A DNA stretch of 41,504 bases from CAMCFD01 sp965661355 (GTDB lineage Bacteria > Pseudomonadota > Alphaproteobacteria > Rickettsiales > UBA1997). The notes beneath the pieces were generated by a model. That model ran no database searches, had not been told where the DNA came from, and was given only the letters and a program-made list of their open reading frames with translations. Of the stretch, positions 25,544-32,864 are shown piece after piece. The position numbers and the translations under genes are program-made. The DNA lies in the NCBI GenBank assembly GCA_965661355.1, contig CBFIDI010000008.1, positions 1-41,504 on the forward strand. Reading direction: 5' to 3'. Numbering within the stretch: the stretch's first letter is position 1; every line of letters begins with the position of its first letter.

Positions 25544-27295
25544 ATGACTAAAGATCAATTACAAAAAGAAATTCAGGAACAAGAAGATATCCTAGCTCAG
25601 GAAGACTTTTCAACTTTGCTTGATGAATATGAAGATTCAGGGCAAAAATTTAAAGAAGGAACGGTTGTTAAGGGTGTTATTGTCGGAATAAACGAGCGCT
25701 CGGTTGCAATTGACATTGGTGCAAAATCAATTGGCTATATCGATTCAAATGAATTCAAAAGAGATGGCGTAATAAAAGAGGGCGAAGTTGTTGATGTTTT
25801 TCTTGATCGCCTTGAAAATAAACGCGGCGACCTAATTATAAGTCGTGAAAACGCTAGAAGATTAAACAATTGGAATTTCCTCAAAGCTTGCATGGAAGAT
25901 AAAACTCAAATTGAAGGAGAAATTATCGGCCGAGTTAAAGGTGGTTACGCCGCCGATGTTGACGGAATTATTTGTTTCTTACCAAGAAGTCAAGTTGACA
26001 CAATGCTAATTTCGGACGATGAATTTTTAATCAATAAAATTGAAAAGCTTCAAGTCTTGAAAATTGACGAAACGCGCGGTAATGTTGTTGTTTCGCGTCG
26101 TGCAATTCTTGAAACTCAAAGAAATGTCGAAAAAGAAAAAGTATTGGCCAAAATTCAAGTTGGCGATAACATGGATGGTGTCGTTAAAAATATCACAGAT
26201 TATGGTGCCTTTATTGATTTTGGAAGTTTCGATGGCTTGCTTCACCTTACCGATATTTCATGGTGCCGTGTTCGTCATCCATCAGAGGTTCTTAAAATTG
26301 GTCAAGATATAACGGTTCAGGTTATTAAATATGACGAAATAACCAAGCGTGTCTCTCTTGGCATGAAACAGCTTCAGAAAAACCCATGGGAAACTATCGC
26401 CGAGCGTTATCCGGTCGGAAGTTTGGTTAAGGGTAAAGTTACGAACTTAACTAATTATGGCGCTTTTGTCGAAGTTGAAGAGGGAATTGAAGGTCTTGTT
26501 CATGTTTCGGAAATGAGCTGGCTTAAAAATAACGCAACGCCAAGTAAGTTCTTGTCGCAAGGTCAAGAAGTTGAGGTTATGGTTCTTGATATTAATCCGC
26601 AAAATCATAGAATTTCTCTTGGTATTAAGCAATGCGAGAAAAACCCATGGCAAATCTTCTCCGAAAATAATAAAGTCGGCGATGTTGTTGAGGGTGTTGT
26701 TAGAAATTATACTGAGTTTGGTTTATTTATCGGCTTCGAAAGTGGTGTAGATGGTCTTGTTCATATGAGTGATGTTACTAACGACAGCAATGCAGAAGAG
26801 GCGGTAAAGGAATTCAAGAAAGATCAAAAAACTAAGGTCGTTGTTCTTGGTTCAAACCACGAAAAAGAAAGAATTTCTCTTGGTATTAAACAGCTTCAAA
26901 ATGAAAATTTCAAAGACGAAGTTGCAAAACTTTCAGTTGGCGAAGTTACGCCTTGTGAAGTTATAAATGTTAAGAAAGATTTTCTAGAAGTTGAAACCGA
27001 CCTTGGCTTAAAGGCTGTTATTAAGCGTCTTGATATTTCGAAAAATAAGCAAGAGCAAAAAACAGAAAAATTTGCAGTTGGTGATCGTTTTGACGCTAAA
27101 GTTACATTATTTAACGATGTTAGCGGCAAGCTTTTACTTTCAATTAAAGATCTTGAAGCGGAAGAGCAAGAAGCTCATATCTACTCTGGTAATAGCTCAA
27201 ATACAATTGGAGACATTGCTGGTGATCTTTTAAAGCAAGTAAATTCTTCTAAAAGCAAAGAAGATACTAAAGAAGAAAAGTCAGAAGAAAAATAA
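25544..27295 (+). CDS. rpsA: 30S ribosomal protein S1
   Basis: S1 binds mRNA leader regions and lets the 30S subunit load structured or Shine-Dalgarno-poor messages. The 583-residue protein contains six S1 (OB-fold) domains. They begin near FKEGTVVKGVIVGI (about 36), QIEGEIIGRVKGG (about 126), VGDNMDGVVKNITDYGAFID (about 206), VGSLVKGKVTNLTNYGAFVE, VGDVVEGVVRNYTEFGLFIG and VGEVTPCEVINVK. Domains 3 and 4 are the best conserved and carry the RISLG-type closing strands. The C-terminus is Lys/Glu-rich and slightly longer than in E. coli (557 residues). Many genes in this window lack clear ribosome sites, consistent with dependence on S1. A strong terminator follows. Confidence 0.97.
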   Translation: MTKDQLQKEIQEQEDILAQEDFSTLLDEYEDSGQKFKEGTVVKGVIVGINERSVAIDIGAKSIGYIDSNEFKRDGVIKEGEVVDVFLDRLENKRGDLIISRENARRLNNWNFLKACMEDKTQIEGEIIGRVKGGYAADVDGIICFLPRSQVDTMLISDDEFLINKIEKLQVLKIDETRGNVVVSRRAILETQRNVEKEKVLAKIQVGDNMDGVVKNITDYGAFIDFGSFDGLLHLTDISWCRVRHPSEVLKIGQDITVQVIKYDEITKRVSLGMKQLQKNPWETIAERYPVGSLVKGKVTNLTNYGAFVEVEEGIEGLVHVSEMSWLKNNATPSKFLSQGQEVEVMVLDINPQNHRISLGIKQCEKNPWQIFSENNKVGDVVEGVVRNYTEFGLFIGFESGVDGLVHMSDVTNDSNAEEAVKEFKKDQKTKVVVLGSNHEKERISLGIKQLQNENFKDEVAKLSVGEVTPCEVINVKKDFLEVETDLGLKAVIKRLDISKNKQEQKTEKFAVGDRFDAKVTLFNDVSGKLLLSIKDLEAEEQEAHIYSGNSSNTIGDIAGDLLKQVNSSKSKEDTKEEKSEEK

Positions 27296-27326
27296 AAATG
27301 AACTTATAATTTATAATAAGTTTTAC

Positions 27327-27369
27327 AAAAAAAGCGACTCTTTTAATAATAAAGGGGTCGCTTTTTTTT
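27327..27369 (+). terminator. Rho-independent terminator of rpsA
   Basis: AAAAAAGCGACTC pairs with GGGTCGCTTTTTTT across a 14-nt AT-rich loop. The GC-containing stem is directly followed by eight T residues. It lies 30 bp after the rpsA stop and is the clearest intrinsic terminator in the window. The A-run on the left could let it work on the minus strand too. Confidence 0.9.
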
Positions 27370-27578
27370 GTGTTTATTTGTAATAACAAATTTAGAATAA
27401 CAATTTGTGCAAATGATGACCTGTAATTAAAAATACAACATTTTAAAGATAGAAAATATTATTATGGCTATTTTAATGATTTGTTATGAGTAAAAGATAA
27501 GAAGCTAAAAAAAACTTTACATTATCTAAAAAATATATCAAAATTATAATCATATTAATTAAATATAATCATGCGAAA

Positions 27579-28508
27579 ATGTCAGATATATCAAACAACA
27601 TAGCTATATTATCATATCTTAAAGATAAGGTTCATAAATGGAAAAATATCTCGGTTTTACTGGCTATAATATCTTTTTTATTGCTTGTTAAAGTTTTAAT
27701 TGGCGGCAGTTTTTCTCAGAAAATAGAAGCAGGAAATTACATTGCCGAAATTGAAATAGAAGGTACAATTTTTCATGATGATTACCGCGACAAAGCTTTA
27801 AAAAAATTATCAGAAGATTCTTCGGTTAAAGCTGTTATAGTTAAAATAAATAGCCCCGGCGGCGGAATAGTAGCAAGCGAGTCAATTTATATGCATCTTC
27901 GTAAAATAGTTGCAAAAAAGCCAGTTGTGGTTGTTATGCAGTCTGTCGCTGCTAGTGGCGGATATATGGCGGCAATTGCTTCTGATCATATTATTGCTCA
28001 TAATGGAACTTTAACTGGATCAATTGGTGTTTTAATGCAATCTGCTAATATCATTGGCCTTGGAGAAAAACTTGGCATTAATTTTGAAACCTATAAGTCG
28101 GCGCCACTTAAGGCAACTCCATCGCCGTTTGAAAGATCTAGCGACTATGTTAAGCAGGTAGTTCAGTCATCGGTCGAAGATAGCGCACAATTCTTTTTTG
28201 AGATAGTTAAAGAAAGAAGATCTGGTAAAATTAAAAAGTCGAACTATTCTAAATTATTCGACGGGCGCGTATTTACTGGAAGGCAAGCATTAAAAGTTGG
28301 TCTAATAGACGAAATTGGCGACCTAGACAGTGCTTTAAATCATTTAAAAGAAAAACATAAGATAGACACAGATTCAGTTTCTGTCAGAAAGGTAAAGTTA
28401 ATTAAGCCAAGTAATAAATTATTGCAAAATTTAAACGCTTTTTTGCCATTTTCAGCAATAGAAAATAAATTTAAATCAGGTCAAATCATGGCGATTATGC
28501 CATTTTAG
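27579..28508 (+). CDS. sppA: Signal peptide peptidase SppA (S49 family, short form)
   Basis: SppA is a membrane-anchored serine protease that degrades cleaved signal peptides. The 309-residue protein is the short single-domain type. It has one N-terminal membrane helix (about 24-42), a periplasmic domain with VKINSPGGGIVASE, the nucleophile Ser126 in VAASGGYMAA, GSIGVLMQ, and the general-base lysine Lys178 in YKSAPLKATPSPF. This Ser-Lys dyad arrangement matches Bacillus-type SppA, which assembles as an oligomer. It starts with ATG at 27579 with little Shine-Dalgarno. It lies 284 bp downstream of rpsA, beyond the terminator, so it needs its own promoter. The rpsA-sppA order is common in alphaproteobacteria, to my knowledge. 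Confidence 0.93.
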   Translation: MSDISNNIAILSYLKDKVHKWKNISVLLAIISFLLLVKVLIGGSFSQKIEAGNYIAEIEIEGTIFHDDYRDKALKKLSEDSSVKAVIVKINSPGGGIVASESIYMHLRKIVAKKPVVVVMQSVAASGGYMAAIASDHIIAHNGTLTGSIGVLMQSANIIGLGEKLGINFETYKSAPLKATPSPFERSSDYVKQVVQSSVEDSAQFFFEIVKERRSGKIKKSNYSKLFDGRVFTGRQALKVGLIDEIGDLDSALNHLKEKHKIDTDSVSVRKVKLIKPSNKLLQNLNAFLPFSAIENKFKSGQIMAIMPF

Positions 28509-28988
28509 TAAATTAAATCTAAATATCAACTTTCGTTACTTAAAACCTGTGCAATTAATATAAAGCGCAAGAGAGAAATTAAATATAAAGTTTGATATAT
28601 CGAATTTAAGCTTGGCAAAATTTGTTTAAGGGTTGTAAATTAAGAAAAGTTATATTTAATGCCAAAATATAACTTTAAATACCAACTTAGGGCTAAATAT
28701 TTTGACTAATAAATTTATTATCAAAAACAAAGCATAGCCAGTGGATATATTGAATTTTCTGGTAATGGATTTAGTAGTTAAATTATGGCGGATAAATTTC
28801 TGTTCAAAGTTGTAATTTGGCGCTACATTCTGATTTAGAGGTAAAATTTAACATAATCTACAAATATTTAGTAGAAATAGTCAGATAATTAGTAATTTTT
28901 ATTGCTTTTAAAAATAAATCATATAGATTATAGATCTAAAGTTTTAAGATGATTTAACCATCTTTAGTTTACCCGTTGAAATTTAACC
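28509..28988. other. Spacer between sppA and acpP
   Basis: No coding frame is supported. Most of it is AT-rich sequence around one copy of the interspersed repeat (28700-28820). The acpP promoter lies just beyond it. Confidence 0.5.
28700..28820 (+). repeat. Interspersed palindromic repeat copy
   Basis: It begins TTTGACTAATAAATTTATTA with ATCAAAAACAAAG, continues through GATATATTGAATTTT, the core TTTAGTAGTTAAATTATGGC and GGATAAATT. It is colinear with the reverse complement of the 14571 copy and with the 38222 copy. The right end is diverged. Confidence 0.6.
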
Positions 28989-29018
28989 TTGATTAATTTG
29001 AAGTTAAATTTCTATATT
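28989..29018 (+). promoter_or_regulatory. Likely promoter of acpP
   Basis: TTGATT (28989-28994) and TATATT (29013-29018) are separated by 18 bp. The predicted start near 29025 gives a short leader of about 15 nt before the ATG at 29041. Confidence 0.4.
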
Positions 29019-29040
29019 ATTAACAAAATTGATATAAAAA

Positions 29041-29280
29041 ATGACAAATAACGATATTCTTGAAAGAGTTAAAAAGATCATCATTAACCATCTTGGTGTA
29101 GAAGAGTCAAAAGTTGCTGAAACTGCTAATTTTATCGACGATCTTGGCGCTGATAGTCTTGATCAGGTTGAGCTTGTTATGGCTTTTGAAGAAGAATTTG
29201 GAATTGAAATTCCTGATGATGCTGCAGAAAAAATCACTACTGTTGGTAATGCGGTTAAATATATTTCAGAAAATGTATAA
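29041..29280 (+). CDS. acpP: Acyl carrier protein
   Basis: ACP carries growing acyl chains on a phosphopantetheine arm for fatty-acid and lipid A synthesis. The 79-residue acidic helical protein has the signature DDLGADSLDQVELVMAFEEE, with the phosphopantetheine-attachment residue Ser39. Length and charge are typical. Fab genes, which often flank acpP, are not adjacent. A promoter-like pair lies 23 bp upstream and a strong hairpin lies just downstream, so it seems to be a single-gene unit, suiting the high expression expected of ACP. Confidence 0.97.
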   Translation: MTNNDILERVKKIIINHLGVEESKVAETANFIDDLGADSLDQVELVMAFEEEFGIEIPDDAAEKITTVGNAVKYISENV

Positions 29281-29292
29281 ATTTTCTAATAA

Positions 29293-29328
29293 AATGCAGG
29301 TAAAATTAATTTAGAATTTACCTGCATT
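29293..29328 (+). terminator. Hairpin terminator after acpP
   Basis: AATGCAGGTAAA (29293-29304) and TTTACCTGCATT (29317-29328) form a perfect 12-bp stem with a 12-nt loop, 13 bp after the acpP stop. The following GTCTTATTAT is only moderately U-rich, so the terminator may be weak or the hairpin may protect the mRNA 3' end. Confidence 0.65.
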
Positions 29329-29363
29329 GTCTTATTATCTTTAAATAAGCAAAGCTTCAATCT

Positions 29364-30077
29364 ATGGTTTTGCCACTTCAAATCTCACAAATTTCAAGAT
29401 ATTATTCTAGCAATATTATCCTTGATAAAATATCGTTAAAAATCAAACCAGGATCAATATTTGGCTTTGTAGGTCTAAATGGTCAAGGAAAAACTACTTT
29501 AATTAAAATAATAGTTGACTTACTAGAAAGCGACGGCGGCAATGTAAAAATTTTCGAAGTAAACAAAATTTTGCCAAAATCACGAGAAAATGTTTTTTAT
29601 CTTCCAGAAAAGTTCCAGCCCGCTAATAATTTAAGAGCAATAGAATTTATTGAATTTTCCATCTCTTTGCATAATAAAAAAATTGATCAAGAAGAGTTAA
29701 AAATATTGTGTAAATCGCTAAATCTTGAATATAAATACTTAAATAAAAAAATAAAAAGTTTTTCTAAGGGCATGACGCAAAAGCTAGGCTTAATTATTGC
29801 TTTTCTTTCAAATTCAGATTTAATAATTCTTGACGAACCTATGAGTGGCCTTGACTCAAAGGCCAGAATTGATCTTAAGAAAGAAATTTTATCTTACCAA
29901 AAGCGAGGTAAAACAATATTCTTTAGCTCTCATATATTGTCTGATATAGACGAAATTTGCGACGAAATAGCAATATTAAATAATGCAAAAATAATATTTA
30001 ATGGCTCGCCAGCAAGTTTTAAAGAAAAAAATAATGAGAATAACCTAGAAAAAGCCTTTCTAAAGGCAATAATCTAG
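29364..30077 (+). CDS. ABC transporter ATP-binding protein (orphan ATPase)
   Basis: This is a 237-residue ABC-type nucleotide-binding subunit. It has Walker A GLNGQGKT at 37-44, the signature FSKGM at 133-137 (KGM replacing the usual GGQ, as in ABC-2/CcmA-like subfamilies), Walker B LIILDEP with Asp157 and Glu158, the D-loop SGLD, and the H-loop His190 in IFFSSHILSDIDEIC. The pattern resembles ATPases of ABC-2 exporters. No permease gene is adjacent. The next gene on its 3' side is dnaA, convergent, with a 45-bp gap. The substrate cannot be inferred. It lies 84 bp after acpP, behind the hairpin, and may be transcribed by read-through. Confidence 0.85.
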   Translation: MVLPLQISQISRYYSSNIILDKISLKIKPGSIFGFVGLNGQGKTTLIKIIVDLLESDGGNVKIFEVNKILPKSRENVFYLPEKFQPANNLRAIEFIEFSISLHNKKIDQEELKILCKSLNLEYKYLNKKIKSFSKGMTQKLGLIIAFLSNSDLIILDEPMSGLDSKARIDLKKEILSYQKRGKTIFFSSHILSDIDEICDEIAILNNAKIIFNGSPASFKEKNNENNLEKAFLKAII

Positions 30078-30122
30078 TGAAAAATCTGTAAAAATAGCAG
30101 AAACCAGTCAATAACCTAAGGA

Positions 30123-31583
30123 TTATTGAAGTTTTTCTTCTATTGATTTAATTTCTTTAGAAAATGCAGAATCTTCACTAATTTTCTTTTGAATAGATTT
30201 CACAGAATAAATTACCGTTGCGTGATTTTTGTTAAAAGATTTGCCAATCTTTGGCAGGCTTTCAGTTGTTGTCTCTTTGGCTAAATACATCGCTATCTGT
30301 CTTGCTTTAGCAATATCTTTTTGTCTATTAGCTTGGCTTAACATAGAAGTTTTAACGCCATAATAATCGGCGACTATTTTTTGAATTTTCTTAATAGATA
30401 TTGAGTTATTTTTATTTAAGTCAACATATTCACTAATAACCGATTTAGCGCTTTCAAGGTTGATTTCTTCGCCACCAAAAATGTTATTTGCAATAAGTTT
30501 TCTAATTGCACCGTCAAGATCACGAACCGAATTTTTGATTTTCGAGGCAATAAATTCAATTATTTTATCGTCAATTTCAACATTATTATTTTTAACCTTA
30601 GACTTTAAAATTTCTACTCGGTCACTAAAGTCTGGTGATTTGAAATTAACGACCATGCCACCTGAAATTCTAGATTTAAGCTTTTCGTCAACCGATTCAA
30701 GGTCAGAAGGGCTTCTGTCGCAAACCAAAATAACCTGCTTGTTATTCTCAATCAAATGATTAAAGCTATGCATAAATTCCTCTTGCGTCGATTTTTTACC
30801 AGCAATGAACTGTACATCGTCAATTATTAAGACATCAACAGATCTAAATTGCTCTTTAAAATTCATCATATTATTGCTTCTGACCGACTGAACAAAATGA
30901 TACATGAATTTTTCTGCTGATAAATAAACGACCCTTTTCGAGCTATCTTCCTCTTTTATTTTCCACGCCACTGCTTGCGCTAAATGGGTCTTTCCCATTC
31001 CGACTCCACCATGAATGAAAAGCGGTATATTATCTTCAAAAAAATCAAGCTGCGACTTTTCAAGCTTAGCGGCAATTTTTGCCATTGAAAGTGCGAATTT
31101 ATTATATTTAACGCTAACAAAATTTTCAAAAGTGAATCTTTGATTTAAATCTGTTCCATAATTAAAAACATTATTATACTTACTAAGATTTACAACTTTG
31201 TCTTCAGAATTAAAGTCGCCAATTCTAGATTTAAAACTTGCGTTAATTTTAGTTGAAGGTGTAATAACGCTAACTTTTTTGAACTTATCATCTATCTTCT
31301 TAGCTAACTTTAGTAGGTTGTTTTTTGACTTTTTATTTTCTACAAATTCACGCAAAATCCAATCTCTGACAAATTTAGAAGGGGCGCTTAAAATTAATTC
31401 AGAAGATTTATCATCACTAATTATAATATTTGCAAACCATTTATTGAATTCTTCTGGTTCAAAATTTTCTTGCAAAGATTTTTTGAATTCAGCGGCAAAG
31501 ATTTCAGATTTTATAGTGCCTGTCTTTGTTTTTTCATCGCCCAAAAAATGCTCTCCTTCTTTTTTCACTAATGCTATGTCCAT
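30123..31583 (-). CDS. dnaA: Chromosomal replication initiator DnaA
   Basis: DnaA is the AAA+ protein that binds DnaA boxes and opens the replication origin. The start is placed at the ATG at 31583, which has TTGGAGACAG upstream as a ribosome site and lies 1 nt after the rhodanese stop. Longer in-frame starts would run into the rhodanese gene. This gives 486 residues. In this numbering Walker A GGVGMGKT is at 192-199, Walker B LIIDDVQF has Asp255 and Asp256, the initiator-specific region with the arginine finger follows, and domain IV ends with the DnaA signature NHATVIYSVKSIQ. Domain I (about 20-110) is present. No cluster of DnaA boxes was noticed near the gene, so the origin is probably elsewhere, as in Rickettsia. 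Confidence 0.95.
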   Translation of the reverse strand: MDIALVKKEGEHFLGDEKTKTGTIKSEIFAAEFKKSLQENFEPEEFNKWFANIIISDDKSSELILSAPSKFVRDWILREFVENKKSKNNLLKLAKKIDDKFKKVSVITPSTKINASFKSRIGDFNSEDKVVNLSKYNNVFNYGTDLNQRFTFENFVSVKYNKFALSMAKIAAKLEKSQLDFFEDNIPLFIHGGVGMGKTHLAQAVAWKIKEEDSSKRVVYLSAEKFMYHFVQSVRSNNMMNFKEQFRSVDVLIIDDVQFIAGKKSTQEEFMHSFNHLIENNKQVILVCDRSPSDLESVDEKLKSRISGGMVVNFKSPDFSDRVEILKSKVKNNNVEIDDKIIEFIASKIKNSVRDLDGAIRKLIANNIFGGEEINLESAKSVISEYVDLNKNNSISIKKIQKIVADYYGVKTSMLSQANRQKDIAKARQIAMYLAKETTTESLPKIGKSFNKNHATVIYSVKSIQKKISEDSAFSKEIKSIEEKLQ

Positions 31584-31584
31584 T

Positions 31585-32013
31585 TTACTGTCTCCAAGGT
31601 AATTTGTTTGCCTTCCAGCCATTGATATTTGCTCTGTGGCTATTTTCATCAAGATCTCCTTCGAATCCGCCAACCAAATTATAGCAGTTATTATAGCCAA
31701 ATTCCGTCATGAATCTTGCTGCGTCAAAAGACCTTGCTCCACTTTTACACATAAAAATTAAATCTGCATTTTTATTGTCGTCATTTTTCAGCTTTTCCTT
31801 TAGCGCTTTTTCAAGCATAATATGAAATCTGGGATTGATATTCATATTAGGGAATATTTTCCAAGGAAGCATTATAGCTTCTTTGTTTAGGGTGCTTAAA
31901 TCAACCTGTCCAACAAAAGCAAATTCTGCGTCGGTTCTAACGTCTATTAGGATAGAATTAGGACTTCTTAATTTCTCGTAAGCTTCTTTTGGTTCAATTT
32001 CAAAAATTTGCAT
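31585..32013 (-). CDS. Rhodanese-like sulfurtransferase
   Basis: The 142-residue single-domain rhodanese begins MQIFEIEPKEAYEKL. It has the LIDVRTDAEF entry motif and the active-site loop FMCKSGARS with the persulfide-forming Cys89, then LVGGFEGDLDE and NGWKANKLPWRQ near the end. Such enzymes carry sulfane sulfur for thiol chemistry or detoxification, but the acceptor here is unknown. The CXSGXRS loop and the W-K-x-x-L-P-W ending resemble small rhodaneses common in alphaproteobacteria. Its stop codon (31585-31587) is 1 nt from the dnaA ATG, and the dnaA ribosome site lies in its last codons, so the two are very likely cotranslated. Confidence 0.92.
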   Translation of the reverse strand: MQIFEIEPKEAYEKLRSPNSILIDVRTDAEFAFVGQVDLSTLNKEAIMLPWKIFPNMNINPRFHIMLEKALKEKLKNDDNKNADLIFMCKSGARSFDAARFMTEFGYNNCYNLVGGFEGDLDENSHRANINGWKANKLPWRQ

Positions 32014-32663
32014 TTCTTTTTTTGTTTATATCTTTTTAAGATTTTGTGCCTCTTATATCAAGTAAATTAGCAATTTATAAGTAAAAATTTATTTATCAAA
32101 ATCATCAAGATTTTAAGAAGGTAAATTATTTGTACTTTTGCTGTAAAATTATATATAAATTTAAATATAACTATCAGTTTAATTTAAAGTATAAAGTCCC
32201 ACTAGCCTAAAAGTGATTTTAAAAACGCCTAAGTTAAATGCGTTATTAAAATATTTTATTAGGGTTTAGTAGTAACTTTATTAATTTAAATAATTTCGGT
32301 TTTTATAATCATCAAGATCGTGGTGATAGAAAACCAGCTTTTTTAATTTTAAATCTTAAAAGCCTAATATTTTTTATTAAAAATATCTATTTTCTAAAAA
32401 ATATATCTACATCAAATTGACCGCCATATTTTTGCATTTTTTTCTTTTTTAGTAAAGCATTTTATTTGCATTTTATACAAATTTTTCTCTTGACAATATA
32501 TTCATTCAGACTCTGTAAGGCCTTGTTTAAAGATTTTTTTTTCAAGACTTAATTTTAGGGGTTGCACATCAAATAAACCTTGTAAAGCCTCTAATATCAA
32601 CGATGTTGAAATTGGGATAAATATATTTTTATACGAAAAAATATATAATTTTTCTTAAATCTA
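32014..32663. other. Long spacer between rhodanese-dnaA and ccoS
   Basis: I see no supported gene, RNA or clear repeat in these 650 bp. It is AT-rich and contains a TTGACA on the plus strand near 32492, but nothing on that strand begins nearby. Confidence 0.4.
32033..32061 (-). promoter_or_regulatory. Possible promoter of the rhodanese-dnaA operon
   Basis: On the minus strand TTGATA (32061-32056) and TAAAAA (32038-32033) are 17 bp apart, about 20 bp upstream of the rhodanese ATG. The -10 match is poor. Confidence 0.28.
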
Positions 32664-32861
32664 TCAGTTTATATTTTTATTTTCACTTTCATGTTTAATT
32701 ATTTCTTTATTTTGATTCTCAAAATCATCTTCAAATAAAATTCTATTAGCAGCACCTTCTAAATCGTCATATTGTTTATTTTTAACTGACCACATAAAGG
32801 TTATAAGGCCAGTTAGGGCTAAAATAAAAGTAACGGGAATTAAAAATAATAAAATATCCAT
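32664..32861 (-). CDS. ccoS: cbb3-oxidase maturation protein CcoS (FixS)
   Basis: CcoS is a tiny membrane protein needed for insertion of cofactors into cbb3 cytochrome oxidase. The 65-residue protein has one N-terminal membrane helix (about 3-24). The conserved block FMWSVKNKQYDDLEGAANRILFEDD follows, which is the CcoS hallmark (W..K..Q.DDLEG.A.RIL.DD). The tail is charged. It follows ccoI with a 3-nt gap, in the usual ccoH-I-S order. Confidence 0.93.
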   Translation of the reverse strand: MDILLFLIPVTFILALTGLITFMWSVKNKQYDDLEGAANRILFEDDFENQNKEIIKHESENKNIN

Positions 32862-32864
32862 AAT

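Noticed and set aside
31584..31700. N-terminal extension of DnaA by 39 residues
   Set aside because: It would overlap the rhodanese gene by over 100 bp. The ATG at 31583 has GGAG upstream and gives a normal DnaA start.
32490..32520. Plus-strand TTGACA promoter in the 32-kb spacer
   Set aside because: The matching -10 is poor, and no plus-strand gene or RNA begins downstream before the minus-strand ccoS.
30078..32663. Replication origin next to dnaA
   Set aside because: No cluster of TTATCCACA-like boxes or AT 13-mers was seen. Rickettsial origins are usually not beside dnaA.
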